From an uncultured Gardnerella sp. (GTDB taxonomy: Bacteria; Actinomycetota; Actinomycetes; Actinomycetales; Bifidobacteriaceae): a stretch of DNA of 64,000 nt. The translations under genes and the position numbers were made by a program. The DNA is taken from the NCBI GenBank assembly GCA_947088155.1, contig CAMUFL010000003.1, positions 94,518 to 158,517 of the forward strand, in the 5' to 3' direction. The notes under the pieces were generated by a model. That model had not been told where the DNA came from. It searched no databases and worked only from the letters and a program-made list of their open reading frames with translations. Shown one piece after another: positions 52,222 through 60,326 of the stretch. Position 1 is the stretch's first letter; every line of letters starts with the position of its first letter.

Positions 52222-53103
52222 CTAGTACACAACAAAACCGTGGTCTTTGAACTGGTTTACAACTCGCTCTTTAAGTGCTCTAGAAGGTCCTTTTTGATTC
52301 TCAAGAGGGTACGGAATTCGAAGCTCATGCCACTTTGGACGACCTAGTTGATGGAAGCCAAGCACGTCAATATGCTCAACAGCATCACCAAACGAATCGC
52401 AAATCTCAGCAACTTTTTCAACATTTTCTTCGCTGTCTGTCAAACCTGGAACGAGCACAAAACGCACCCAAATCTTCTTACCAGCCTTCGCCAATCGCTG
52501 ACCAAAGTCAATAGTTGGCTGAAGTAAGCCGCCAGTTACTTTTTTATACGTTTCTTCAGTTCCGGATTTAACGTCAAGAAGGCAAAGATCAATGTCTTCA
52601 ATCATTTCATCCGTATAATTGCGATTCAAAAATCCGGAAGTGTCCAAGCAAGTATGAACGCCCATCTCTTTTGCAGCACGAAAAACTCTAGATACAAAAG
52701 CCGGCTGCATCATGGATTCGCCGCCAGAAAAAGTGATCCCACCGCCTGTTGCTTTAAAAAGACTTTGATAACGGTCAACTTTTTTAATCATCGCATCTAA
52801 ATAGACTGGCTTTCCGTCGCGCATTTTCCAAGTATCAGGATTCTGGCAATACTGGCAGCGCAGCGGGCAGCCACTCATAAACACTGTCATACGAGTACCA
52901 GGACCATCAACAGAAGTGTTAATATCCCACGAATGCACAAATCCAATATCGCCAGTTTTAAGAGCTACAAGGCGATCTTTTCTGTCTAATCCAATTGGAG
53001 ATTCAAAGCCGGAAAGTCCACCCATTAAAGTTTGGCGAGCATACTCTTTTGACTCCTTCAACATATGCTGAGTTGTGGTACGAAACGCTGTGTTTTCAGC
53101 CAT
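52222..53103 (-). CDS. pflA: Pyruvate formate-lyase-activating enzyme
   Basis: This radical SAM enzyme installs the glycyl radical in PFL. The cluster motif CPLRCQYCQNPDTW and SAM-binding GGGITFSGGE are present. GGAGG precedes the ATG. It lies 110 bp downstream of pflB, beyond a hairpin terminator, so it is probably expressed by partial read-through. Confidence 0.95.
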   Translation of the reverse strand: MAENTAFRTTTQHMLKESKEYARQTLMGGLSGFESPIGLDRKDRLVALKTGDIGFVHSWDINTSVDGPGTRMTVFMSGCPLRCQYCQNPDTWKMRDGKPVYLDAMIKKVDRYQSLFKATGGGITFSGGESMMQPAFVSRVFRAAKEMGVHTCLDTSGFLNRNYTDEMIEDIDLCLLDVKSGTEETYKKVTGGLLQPTIDFGQRLAKAGKKIWVRFVLVPGLTDSEENVEKVAEICDSFGDAVEHIDVLGFHQLGRPKWHELRIPYPLENQKGPSRALKERVVNQFKDHGFVVY

Positions 53104-53162
53104 CTAACTGCCCTCCAAACTATTTATAAATAAATAATAAATAATATACGCAATTAACAAAA

Positions 53163-53192
53163 GCCGGGAGCGAAACTAGCCTCGCTCCCGGC
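53163..53192 (-). terminator. Partial terminator between pflB and pflA
   Basis: GCCGGGAGCGA pairs perfectly with TCGCTCCCGGC (11 bp, 8-base loop), followed on the minus strand by TTTTGTT. It lies 21 bp beyond the pflB stop and could set the high pflB to pflA ratio. Confidence 0.85.
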
Positions 53193-53213
53193 GGTGTTTA
53201 CTAATCAACCAAA

Positions 53214-55589
53214 TCAGTCAGTAACTGAACCCTGGTGGAATGTACGAGAAATAACGTCGAGCTGCTGCTCCTTAGTGAGCTTCACGAAGTTCACTGCGTA
53301 GCCGGAAACTCGAACCGTCAAATGCGGATACTTTTCTGGGTGCTCAACAGCATCTTCAAGCTGTTCCTTACGCAACACGTTGATGTTTGCGTGGTACAAA
53401 CCGTGACCGTTGCCAGCATCCAAAATGCCAACCAAGTTGCTGATGCGCTCGTCTTCGTCACGACCTAAACCATCAGGAGTAATGGTGTTCGTAAGCGAAA
53501 TGCCGTCAAGAGCATCGTCGTAATCAATCTTTCCAACGGAGAACATCGAAGGAAGCATGCCGTGCGAATCCATGCCATTTTCTGGGTTTGCGCCTGGAGC
53601 GTACGGAGTACCCTTCTTGTGACCGGATGGGAAGGAACCAGTATTCTTGCCATACTCAACGTTAGAAGTAATAGTCAAAATGGACTGAGTTGGTACAGCA
53701 TTACGGTACACAGGCAAACGCTTTACCTGACCCATAACAGTGCTCACAACCCACTTAGCTAAGTCGTCTGCACGATCGTCGTCGTTACCGTAAATTGGGA
53801 ACTCTCCAACAGTCTTGTAGCCAACGATTAAGTCGTCGTCGCCGCCCTCAATGTACTCGTACTCGTGGCCTTCAGTGGTCTTAGCATCCTTGTTGTAGAT
53901 TGGGTAAACCTTTGCATACTTCAAAGCAGCCAAGGAATCTGCAGCAATAGACAAGCCGGACATGCCGCAACCAAGCGTACGATAGACTTCCCTATCATGC
54001 AAAGCCATTTCGATGGACTCGTAAGCGTACTTATCGTGCATGTAGTGGATGATATTCAAAGCCTCAATATAGGTTTCGGAAAGCCATTCCAAAGCCTTCT
54101 CGTAGTTAGCCTTAACTTTCTCGTAGTCGAGAGTACCGTCAGCTTCTGGCTTGATTGGGTCAATAACACCCTTATCAATAACCTGCATACCGGTCATTTC
54201 ATCGCGACCGCCGTTGATTGCGTAAAGCAAAGCTTTTGCAGAGTTCACGCGAGCAGCGAAGAACTGCATTTGCTTACCGACGCGCATTGGAGAAACGCAG
54301 CAAGCAATAGCAGCGTCGTCACCCCAGTGCTCACGAATGTCTTTATCGGACTCGTACTGGATTGCAGAAGTGTCGATAGAAATTCGTGCGCAGAAACGCT
54401 TATAAGCTTCTGGAAGCTTTGGATCCCAGAAAATAGTGATATTTGGCTCAGGACCAGGTCCCAAATGCTCAAGAGTCAAAGTGTTGAGCAAACGGAACGA
54501 AGTCTTGGTTACGAAAGTGCGACCATCCTCGCTGAAGCCTGCATCGGACCAAGTTGCCCAGTAAGGATCACCAGAGAAGATTGCGTCGTAATCCTTAGTA
54601 CGCAAGAAGCGCACAATACGAAGCTTCATAACAAGAGCATCAATAATTTCCTGAGCGTCGGTTTCGTTAATTAAACCTGCCTTCAAATCGCGCTCAAAGT
54701 AGCAATCAAAAAATGCAGAAACGCGACCAAAGCTCATTGCAGCGCCATCCTGGCTCTTAACAGAAGCAAGATAGCCCATGTAAGTCCACTGAACAGCTTC
54801 CTTAGCGGTCTTAGCTGGACGAGTCAAATCCAAACCGTACTCGTTACCCAAGTTAATAAGCTGCTTCAAAGCCTTAATCTGCTCGTCATGCTCTTCGCGG
54901 AAGCGAATCCAATGCTCAATTTCAGTCTCGGTAAAATCGTTACGGTATGGAATCGAATCCTTGTCGCGCTTCTTGAACTCAATAAGCATGTTCACGCCGT
55001 AAAGAGCCACACGACGATAATCGCCAATAATACGACCGCGGCCGTAAGCATCTGGCAAACCGGTCAAAATCTTGTTGTGGCGAGCAATCTTAATATTCTT
55101 GGTGTAAACGCCAAATACACCATCGTTATGAGTCTTGCGGTAGACGGTGAAGATCTTCTTGATTTGAGGATCTACTTCCTTGCCAGCTTCTTTAATAGCC
55201 TGCTCAACCATGCGCCAACCGCCGTTTGGCATCATAGCGCGCTTGCAAGGCTCATCAGTTTGCAAACCGACGATTACGTTATCTACTTCTGGGCTTTCAA
55301 TGTAACCTGCTGGCATTGCGTCAATGCCTGCTGGGATATGAGTTTCAACATCATAAACACGACGTTCACGTTCAACAGCCAAGTAGTTGTCGTCGAGATA
55401 CTTCCACATGTGCTTCGTTTTTTCAGTGGCATTTGCCAAGAAGCTTTCGTCACCTTCATATGGCGTATAGTTCTTTAATATAAAGTCGCGTACGTCAATG
55501 TCTTTTTTCCAATTTCCGTCAGTAAAACCATTCCACGCTTCGGTACGAAGATCCTCTTCACTGAGAACTGGTGCATCAACTGATGTCAT
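53214..55589 (-). CDS. pflB: Formate C-acetyltransferase (pyruvate formate-lyase)
   Basis: PFL cleaves pyruvate with CoA to acetyl-CoA and formate in anaerobic fermentation. The active-site Cys pair is in IACCVSPM and the glycyl radical in RVSGYAVNFVKL near the C-terminus. The ATG at 55589 has AAAGGAG upstream; a longer frame to 55625 is unsupported. At 791 residues it is the length of bifidobacterial PFL. In this group PFL gives extra ATP by acetate formation. Confidence 0.97.
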   Translation of the reverse strand: MTSVDAPVLSEEDLRTEAWNGFTDGNWKKDIDVRDFILKNYTPYEGDESFLANATEKTKHMWKYLDDNYLAVERERRVYDVETHIPAGIDAMPAGYIESPEVDNVIVGLQTDEPCKRAMMPNGGWRMVEQAIKEAGKEVDPQIKKIFTVYRKTHNDGVFGVYTKNIKIARHNKILTGLPDAYGRGRIIGDYRRVALYGVNMLIEFKKRDKDSIPYRNDFTETEIEHWIRFREEHDEQIKALKQLINLGNEYGLDLTRPAKTAKEAVQWTYMGYLASVKSQDGAAMSFGRVSAFFDCYFERDLKAGLINETDAQEIIDALVMKLRIVRFLRTKDYDAIFSGDPYWATWSDAGFSEDGRTFVTKTSFRLLNTLTLEHLGPGPEPNITIFWDPKLPEAYKRFCARISIDTSAIQYESDKDIREHWGDDAAIACCVSPMRVGKQMQFFAARVNSAKALLYAINGGRDEMTGMQVIDKGVIDPIKPEADGTLDYEKVKANYEKALEWLSETYIEALNIIHYMHDKYAYESIEMALHDREVYRTLGCGMSGLSIAADSLAALKYAKVYPIYNKDAKTTEGHEYEYIEGGDDDLIVGYKTVGEFPIYGNDDDRADDLAKWVVSTVMGQVKRLPVYRNAVPTQSILTITSNVEYGKNTGSFPSGHKKGTPYAPGANPENGMDSHGMLPSMFSVGKIDYDDALDGISLTNTITPDGLGRDEDERISNLVGILDAGNGHGLYHANINVLRKEQLEDAVEHPEKYPHLTVRVSGYAVNFVKLTKEQQLDVISRTFHQGSVTD

Positions 55590-55706
55590 GTTTAGACTCC
55601 TTTTGTACCCGCAACGCATCTTCACGCTGCCCTAATAACAATGTTAGGGCATATGTAAACGCATACACGAGTAGTTTTGCAAAAAATCTAGTGAAATATA
55701 TCACAT

Positions 55707-57404
55707 TTATTCACGAAAAGCTGTGGTAACAGGCATTCTGCGATCCCTGCCAAAAGCAATAGCGCTTACTTTTGGTCCAAGCGGATACTGCCTGCGCTTC
55801 CATTCTGCGCGATCAACTAAACGCATAACCGTGTCAACAGTATGCTCGTCAAAACCATCTGCAAGCAAATCTGCTCTACCATGAGCAAGCTCAATATGAG
55901 CCTCTAAAACGCGATCGAGCAAATCGTACTCAGGTAAAGAATCAGAATCCTTTTGCCCTGGACGCAACTCTGCACTCGGAGGCTTAATAATAGAATTAAC
56001 AGGAATAAGCACGCCATCTTGCGGAGCTTTCGCTTTCTGAGAATCCTCATATCCAACAATTGGCAGCATACCAATACCTACTCCAGCATTCGCAGCGCGA
56101 TTCCTCCAACGAGAAAGTGCCCAAACGCGCGTCTTAAGCAAATCCTTAATAGGAGCATACCCTCCTACCGCATCGCCATAGATAGTAGAATATCCGCAAG
56201 CAAGCTCCGATTTATTACCAGTTGCGAGCGCCAAAACACCGCGCGAATTTGAATATGCCATTACGATTACGCCACGAACGCGAGCTTGCAAGTTTTCCGC
56301 AGCAACTCCTTCTAAGGAAAGTTGTGATTGGAAAGCTTTAAAAAGCGGTTCAATTGGTTGCACATCGTAGTGAGCGCCAATTCGCTCTGCTAAATCGCGC
56401 GCATCGTCTTTAGAACCGTCCGAAGAGTACATGCTTGGCATAGAAATGCCATACACATTTGCTCCACCGCAAGCATCGGCAGCCATAGTAGCTACTAAGG
56501 CAGAATCAATTCCTCCAGAAAGTCCTAAGCACACGCCCTTAAAACCATTCTTACGCATGTAATCTCTAAGACCTACAACACACGCACAATACACTTCTTC
56601 ATCTGCGTCAAGTTTTGGAGCAATGCTTGAAACTTTCTGCTTTTTCAGCGAGTTATCAAAATCAACAAACGACAAATCTTCAGCAAACATTGCCGAGCGT
56701 TCAAGCAAAGTTCCGTCAGAATCAACAACAAAACTTCCACCGTCAAAAACCAAATCATCTTGACCACCGACCTGGTTCACATACACAACCGGCGCATTGA
56801 CTTCAACAGCGCGCTTTTGAGCCAAACTCAAACGCACATGAGTTTTACCTTCCTCATATGGAGAACCGTTCATAGTTACTAGCGCATCGATACCAAGTTT
56901 TGCCAAACGCGCAACAGGACCGCCATCTTGCCAAATATCTTCGCAAATAGCAAAACCTAGACACATTCCATCTACTTCCAGCAGCTCACACTTATTGCCA
57001 GAAGAGAAAATACGAAACTCGTCAAAAACACCATAATTTGGCAAGAAATGCTTGTCGTATTGCAACACAGATTTGCCTTCATGCAATACGAGAAGCCTGT
57101 TTCGAGGCTTTCCAGCAGACTCGTCAAAGCCAACAGTTCCAACTACTACGTAAAGCTCCCCCAAGCCTTCTTCTGAAAGTTTTGATGCAAGCAAGTCTGC
57201 AGCTTTTTGTGCAGCTGTGCGGAACGTGGCACGCAAGGCGAGATCTTCAATAGGATACCCAGTCAAAGTCATCTCAGGAAATACAACCATGCGAGCACCC
57301 GACTGCTTTGCGCGCGCAGCATACTTCAAAACTTTTTCAACGTTGCTATCAATATTCCCAACGCAGGTATCTATCTGCGCTAACGCCAATCGCAAAAAAC
57401 TCAT
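55707..57404 (-). CDS. nadE: Glutamine-dependent NAD+ synthetase
   Basis: This 565-residue enzyme makes NAD+ from NaAD using glutamine. The N-terminal amidase has the triad Glu (FPEMTLTGYP), Lys (QYDKHFLPNYG) and Cys (FAICEDIWQ); the C-terminal synthetase has SGGIDSALVAT and GNKSELACGYST. Two-domain NadE is typical of actinobacteria. The ribosome site of the ATG is weak. Confidence 0.96.
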   Translation of the reverse strand: MSFLRLALAQIDTCVGNIDSNVEKVLKYAARAKQSGARMVVFPEMTLTGYPIEDLALRATFRTAAQKAADLLASKLSEEGLGELYVVVGTVGFDESAGKPRNRLLVLHEGKSVLQYDKHFLPNYGVFDEFRIFSSGNKCELLEVDGMCLGFAICEDIWQDGGPVARLAKLGIDALVTMNGSPYEEGKTHVRLSLAQKRAVEVNAPVVYVNQVGGQDDLVFDGGSFVVDSDGTLLERSAMFAEDLSFVDFDNSLKKQKVSSIAPKLDADEEVYCACVVGLRDYMRKNGFKGVCLGLSGGIDSALVATMAADACGGANVYGISMPSMYSSDGSKDDARDLAERIGAHYDVQPIEPLFKAFQSQLSLEGVAAENLQARVRGVIVMAYSNSRGVLALATGNKSELACGYSTIYGDAVGGYAPIKDLLKTRVWALSRWRNRAANAGVGIGMLPIVGYEDSQKAKAPQDGVLIPVNSIIKPPSAELRPGQKDSDSLPEYDLLDRVLEAHIELAHGRADLLADGFDEHTVDTVMRLVDRAEWKRRQYPLGPKVSAIAFGRDRRMPVTTAFRE

Positions 57405-57625
57405 ACATTACAGTCTAGTAGATAGCTTCATTGCAAGTAAGCGACGTGTTGAAAAACTTATTTTTTCTCTTTCCACACTGCAAGTATGCGAATTATTAAC
57501 ACGTCATAAATAATACTAATAAGCAAAGTATAGAATTATTGATTTTTCTCGCCTATATTGATAATTCGTTACTCGCGAAGGGGATTTAACTTTAAACGAA
57601 TTTCACCGAACAAGGAGCAGGAAAT

Positions 57626-58459
57626 ATGCGAAAAATTAAAGTTATTGCATCAATTACAGCACTGGCAGCATTAGCGACTTTCACTTTAAGTGGCTGCGGT
57701 AGCTCAAAAGCAGGCGCGAAGGATGACAAAACTATTACTGTTGCTGCTTCGCCTACTCCGCATTCTGAAATCTTAAATAAGGTTGTAAAGCCAATCTTGC
57801 AAAAAGAAGGCTACAAGCTAGTAGTAAAGGAATTTACTGACTACGTGCAGCCAAATACAGCTACTGAAGAAGGCGAAGTTGACGCAAACTACTATCAGCA
57901 TTTGCCTTATCTTGACAACTTTAATAAGGAAAAGGGAACTCACCTTGTTTCAGTAGGTGGAATTCATTTTGAACCATTTGGATTGTATCCAGGAAAAACC
58001 AAGACGATTAAAGCATTAGCAAATGGCGCAACTGTTGCAGTTCCAAATGATCCTACTAATGAGGCTCGCGCATTGCTTCTTTTGCAAGATGCTGGATTGA
58101 TTAAGTTGAAGAATCCAAAGGATATTAACGCTACTACAAAAGATATTACTGAGAATCCTAAGAATTTGAAGTTTAAAGAACTTGAAGCGGCAACAGTTCC
58201 TACTGCCATTAAGGATGTGGATCTTGCTGCCATGAATGGCAATTACGCTATTCAAGCTGGTTTTAACCCAACTAAAGACCCACTTACTTCAGAAAAAGTT
58301 GGTGGCATTGCGGCTAAAACTTATGAAAATATTATTGTAGTAAAGAAGGGCTCTGAAAAGTTTGCAAAAATCAAAGCCTTACTCAAAGCTTTGAAGACAA
58401 GCGAAGTGCGCGACTATATTACTAAAACTTACAAAGGCGCTGTGCTTCCTGTTTTCTAA
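57626..58459 (+). CDS. metQ: MetQ/NlpA family methionine-binding lipoprotein
   Basis: This 277-residue lipoprotein binds methionine for ABC import. The lipobox is LSGC (Cys26), and the family motifs SPTPHSEIL, FTDYVQPNTA, GEVDANYYQHLPYLDNF and NDPTNEARAL are clear. AAGGAG precedes the ATG. A terminator-like hairpin separates it from metN. Confidence 0.95.
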   Translation: MRKIKVIASITALAALATFTLSGCGSSKAGAKDDKTITVAASPTPHSEILNKVVKPILQKEGYKLVVKEFTDYVQPNTATEEGEVDANYYQHLPYLDNFNKEKGTHLVSVGGIHFEPFGLYPGKTKTIKALANGATVAVPNDPTNEARALLLLQDAGLIKLKNPKDINATTKDITENPKNLKFKELEAATVPTAIKDVDLAAMNGNYAIQAGFNPTKDPLTSEKVGGIAAKTYENIIVVKKGSEKFAKIKALLKALKTSEVRDYITKTYKGAVLPVF

Positions 58460-58482
58460 ATAATACTCACAATGTAGCCACC

Positions 58483-58528
58483 TAATGCCGCATGTGTATG
58501 CTTCGTGTATGCTTTGCGGCATTATTTT
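58483..58528 (+). terminator. Terminator-like hairpin between metQ and metN
   Basis: TAATGCCGCA pairs perfectly with TGCGGCATTA (10 bp); the 22-base loop holds TGTATG direct repeats; TTTTAT follows. It probably gives a high metQ level and some read-through, and it may make metNI depend on a separate promoter. Confidence 0.8.
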
Positions 58529-58557
58529 ATAAGCGTGTAATATACGTAATGTGCGTG

Positions 58558-58608
58558 CTAGTCAATAATCTAGTTAATGACGCTAGTTAGTAACTCTAGT
58601 TAGTAACG
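58558..58608. repeat. Four tandem 12-13-bp repeats before metN
   Basis: Units start at 58558 (12 bp), 58570, 58583 and 58596 (13 bp each) and match CTAGTtAAT/AGTaAC-like sequence; the last two share CTAGTTAGTAAC. They lie between the metQ terminator and the metN start (58652), where a regulator could bind. Confidence 0.7.
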
Positions 58609-58651
58609 AAGTATATTTCACACAGAAAGCAATAATCTGTTAAGGAAAAGC

Positions 58652-59476
58652 ATGATTCAGATCGAACATCTTCACAAAAGCTACGGCAAAGGTAGCAAAG
58701 CGAATGAAGCATTACACGACATTAATCTGACTATTGAATCGGGAGAAGTATTCGGAATCCTTGGTTCTTCTGGTGCAGGAAAGTCTTCGCTAGTTCGTTG
58801 CATGAATCTGCTTGAGCGACCAACTTCTGGCAAAATTATTGTTGACGGAAATGATATTAGCGAAGTAAAAGATAAAGAACTTGCAAAAGTACGCACTAAT
58901 ATTGGCATGATTTTCCAGAATTTTAGCCTTTTCCAGCAACGTACAGTATTGCGAAACGTCACTTTCCCATTAGAGTTAAATCACACTGCAAAAAAGGAAC
59001 GAGAAGAACGCGCAAACTACTTGCTTGACTTAGTTGGTTTAAAAGATTTTGCAAACCGCTACCCTAGCCAACTTTCAGGCGGACAGCAGCAGCGCGTAGC
59101 AATTGCACGAGCATTGGCGAATAATCCGTCGATTATGCTTTGCGATGAAGCAACAAGCGCACTGGACTCCACAACTACTGCGCAAATCCTTGATTTATTG
59201 CGCCGAATTAACCGCGAACTCAACGTAACACTTGTTATTATTACACATTCGCTGGCTGTAGCACGAAATATTTGCGACCGAGTTGCAATGATTGATGGCG
59301 GACGCATTGTGGAATTAGGTGACACGGATACGCTTTTTGCAAATCCACAAAGCGATATTTTGCGAACTCTTATTGCAGATGAAAAACAAGAAAATCATCG
59401 TGCTAAAACTACAAACACGCTTGCAAACGAGGCAACAGACGCACAAACAAACGCGCTTACCAATGAGGTGAAATAA
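58652..59476 (+). CDS. metN: Methionine ABC transporter ATP-binding protein without NIL domain
   Basis: This 274-residue ATPase has Walker A GSSGAGKSSL, Q-loop MIFQNFSLF, signature LSGGQQQRVAIARAL, Walker B LCDEATSAL and the switch His in VIITHSL. The C-terminal NIL (methionine-sensing) domain found in E. coli MetN is missing: after about residue 235 there is only a 35-residue Thr/Asn/Ala-rich tail. Transinhibition by cytosolic methionine is therefore not expected. AAGGAAAAG precedes the ATG. Confidence 0.93.
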   Translation: MIQIEHLHKSYGKGSKANEALHDINLTIESGEVFGILGSSGAGKSSLVRCMNLLERPTSGKIIVDGNDISEVKDKELAKVRTNIGMIFQNFSLFQQRTVLRNVTFPLELNHTAKKEREERANYLLDLVGLKDFANRYPSQLSGGQQQRVAIARALANNPSIMLCDEATSALDSTTTAQILDLLRRINRELNVTLVIITHSLAVARNICDRVAMIDGGRIVELGDTDTLFANPQSDILRTLIADEKQENHRAKTTNTLANEATDAQTNALTNEVK

Positions 59477-59478
59477 CA

Positions 59479-60159
59479 ATGTTAGAAGCTGCTACACAAT
59501 TTTTTAACGACTACGGTGACTTACTTATTGAAGGCGTGCAAGACACACTCGTAATGACATCAGTTGCAACACTTTTTGCATACCTTATTGGACTTCCAGT
59601 TGGCGTACTTCTCATTACATCAAACAAAAAAGGTATTTGCCCTAACGCGCCAATTAACGCAGTTCTAGGCTGGATTGTTAACATCGTGCGTTCTGTGCCG
59701 TTTATTATTTTATTAGTTGCAATAATTCCTTTTACTCGTCTCATAGTTGGCACTTCTTTGGGAGTTCCTGGAGCTATTGTGCCACTGGTAATTACTGCTG
59801 CACCATTCGTTGCTAGAGTAGTTGAACAATCTTTAGCCGAAGTTGACGGAAGCTTAATTGAAGCAGCACAAAGCTTTGGAGCAAGCAAATTGCAAATTGT
59901 TTGCAAAGTGTTGCTGTGGGAAGCTTTACCTTCGCTAATTCGCGGAGCTGCGCTTACATTTATTACGCTTTTTGGATTCTCCGCAATGGCTGGAACAGTT
60001 GGCGCAGGCGGACTCGGAGATATTGCAATACGATACGGATACCAGCGCTATCAATACGATGTGATGGCAGTGGCTGTTATTCTTTGCATTATCCTCGTGC
60101 AGATTGTGCAAAGCTTGGGAGATTTTATTTCACGCGCAATCAATCATCACGAACGCTAA
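59479..60159 (+). CDS. metI: Methionine ABC transporter permease
   Basis: This 226-residue permease has five membrane helices and the EAA-loop motif VEQSLAEVDGSLIEAAQSFGASKLQI. It starts 2 bp after the metN stop with GAGGTGA as ribosome site. It completes the MetNIQ importer. Confidence 0.95.
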   Translation: MLEAATQFFNDYGDLLIEGVQDTLVMTSVATLFAYLIGLPVGVLLITSNKKGICPNAPINAVLGWIVNIVRSVPFIILLVAIIPFTRLIVGTSLGVPGAIVPLVITAAPFVARVVEQSLAEVDGSLIEAAQSFGASKLQIVCKVLLWEALPSLIRGAALTFITLFGFSAMAGTVGAGGLGDIAIRYGYQRYQYDVMAVAVILCIILVQIVQSLGDFISRAINHHER

Positions 60160-60228
60160 AGAATTTCGCAACATACCCACCACCAATTAAATGCACATAA
60201 TCGTGTAAACTTACTGGTAATTCGACAT

Positions 60229-60321
60229 TTTGCAGGGGTGCTTTCGAAAGAAGGCTGAGATGGTATTAATTTGCCTAACCCTTCGAACCTGTTAGTTAAT
60301 ACAACGTAGGGAGCAACGATT
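60229..60321 (+). promoter_or_regulatory. TPP riboswitch (THI element)
   Basis: The conserved blocks are visible: CAGGGGTGC, GGCTGAGATGG, ACCCTTCGAACCTG, then GTTAGTTAATACAACGTAGGGAGCAACG. Together they match the thiamine pyrophosphate aptamer directly ahead of the ThiE-like/ThiC gene. No separate terminator follows; the start codon is only 5-6 bases after the aptamer and the likely ribosome site GGGAG is in its 3' strand, so control is probably at translation initiation. Confidence 0.96.
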
Positions 60322-60326
60322 TTAGT

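Noticed and set aside
53865..54674. 269-codon plus-strand frame opposite pflB
   Set aside because: Shadow of the strongly biased codon use of pflB; no motif and no ribosome site.
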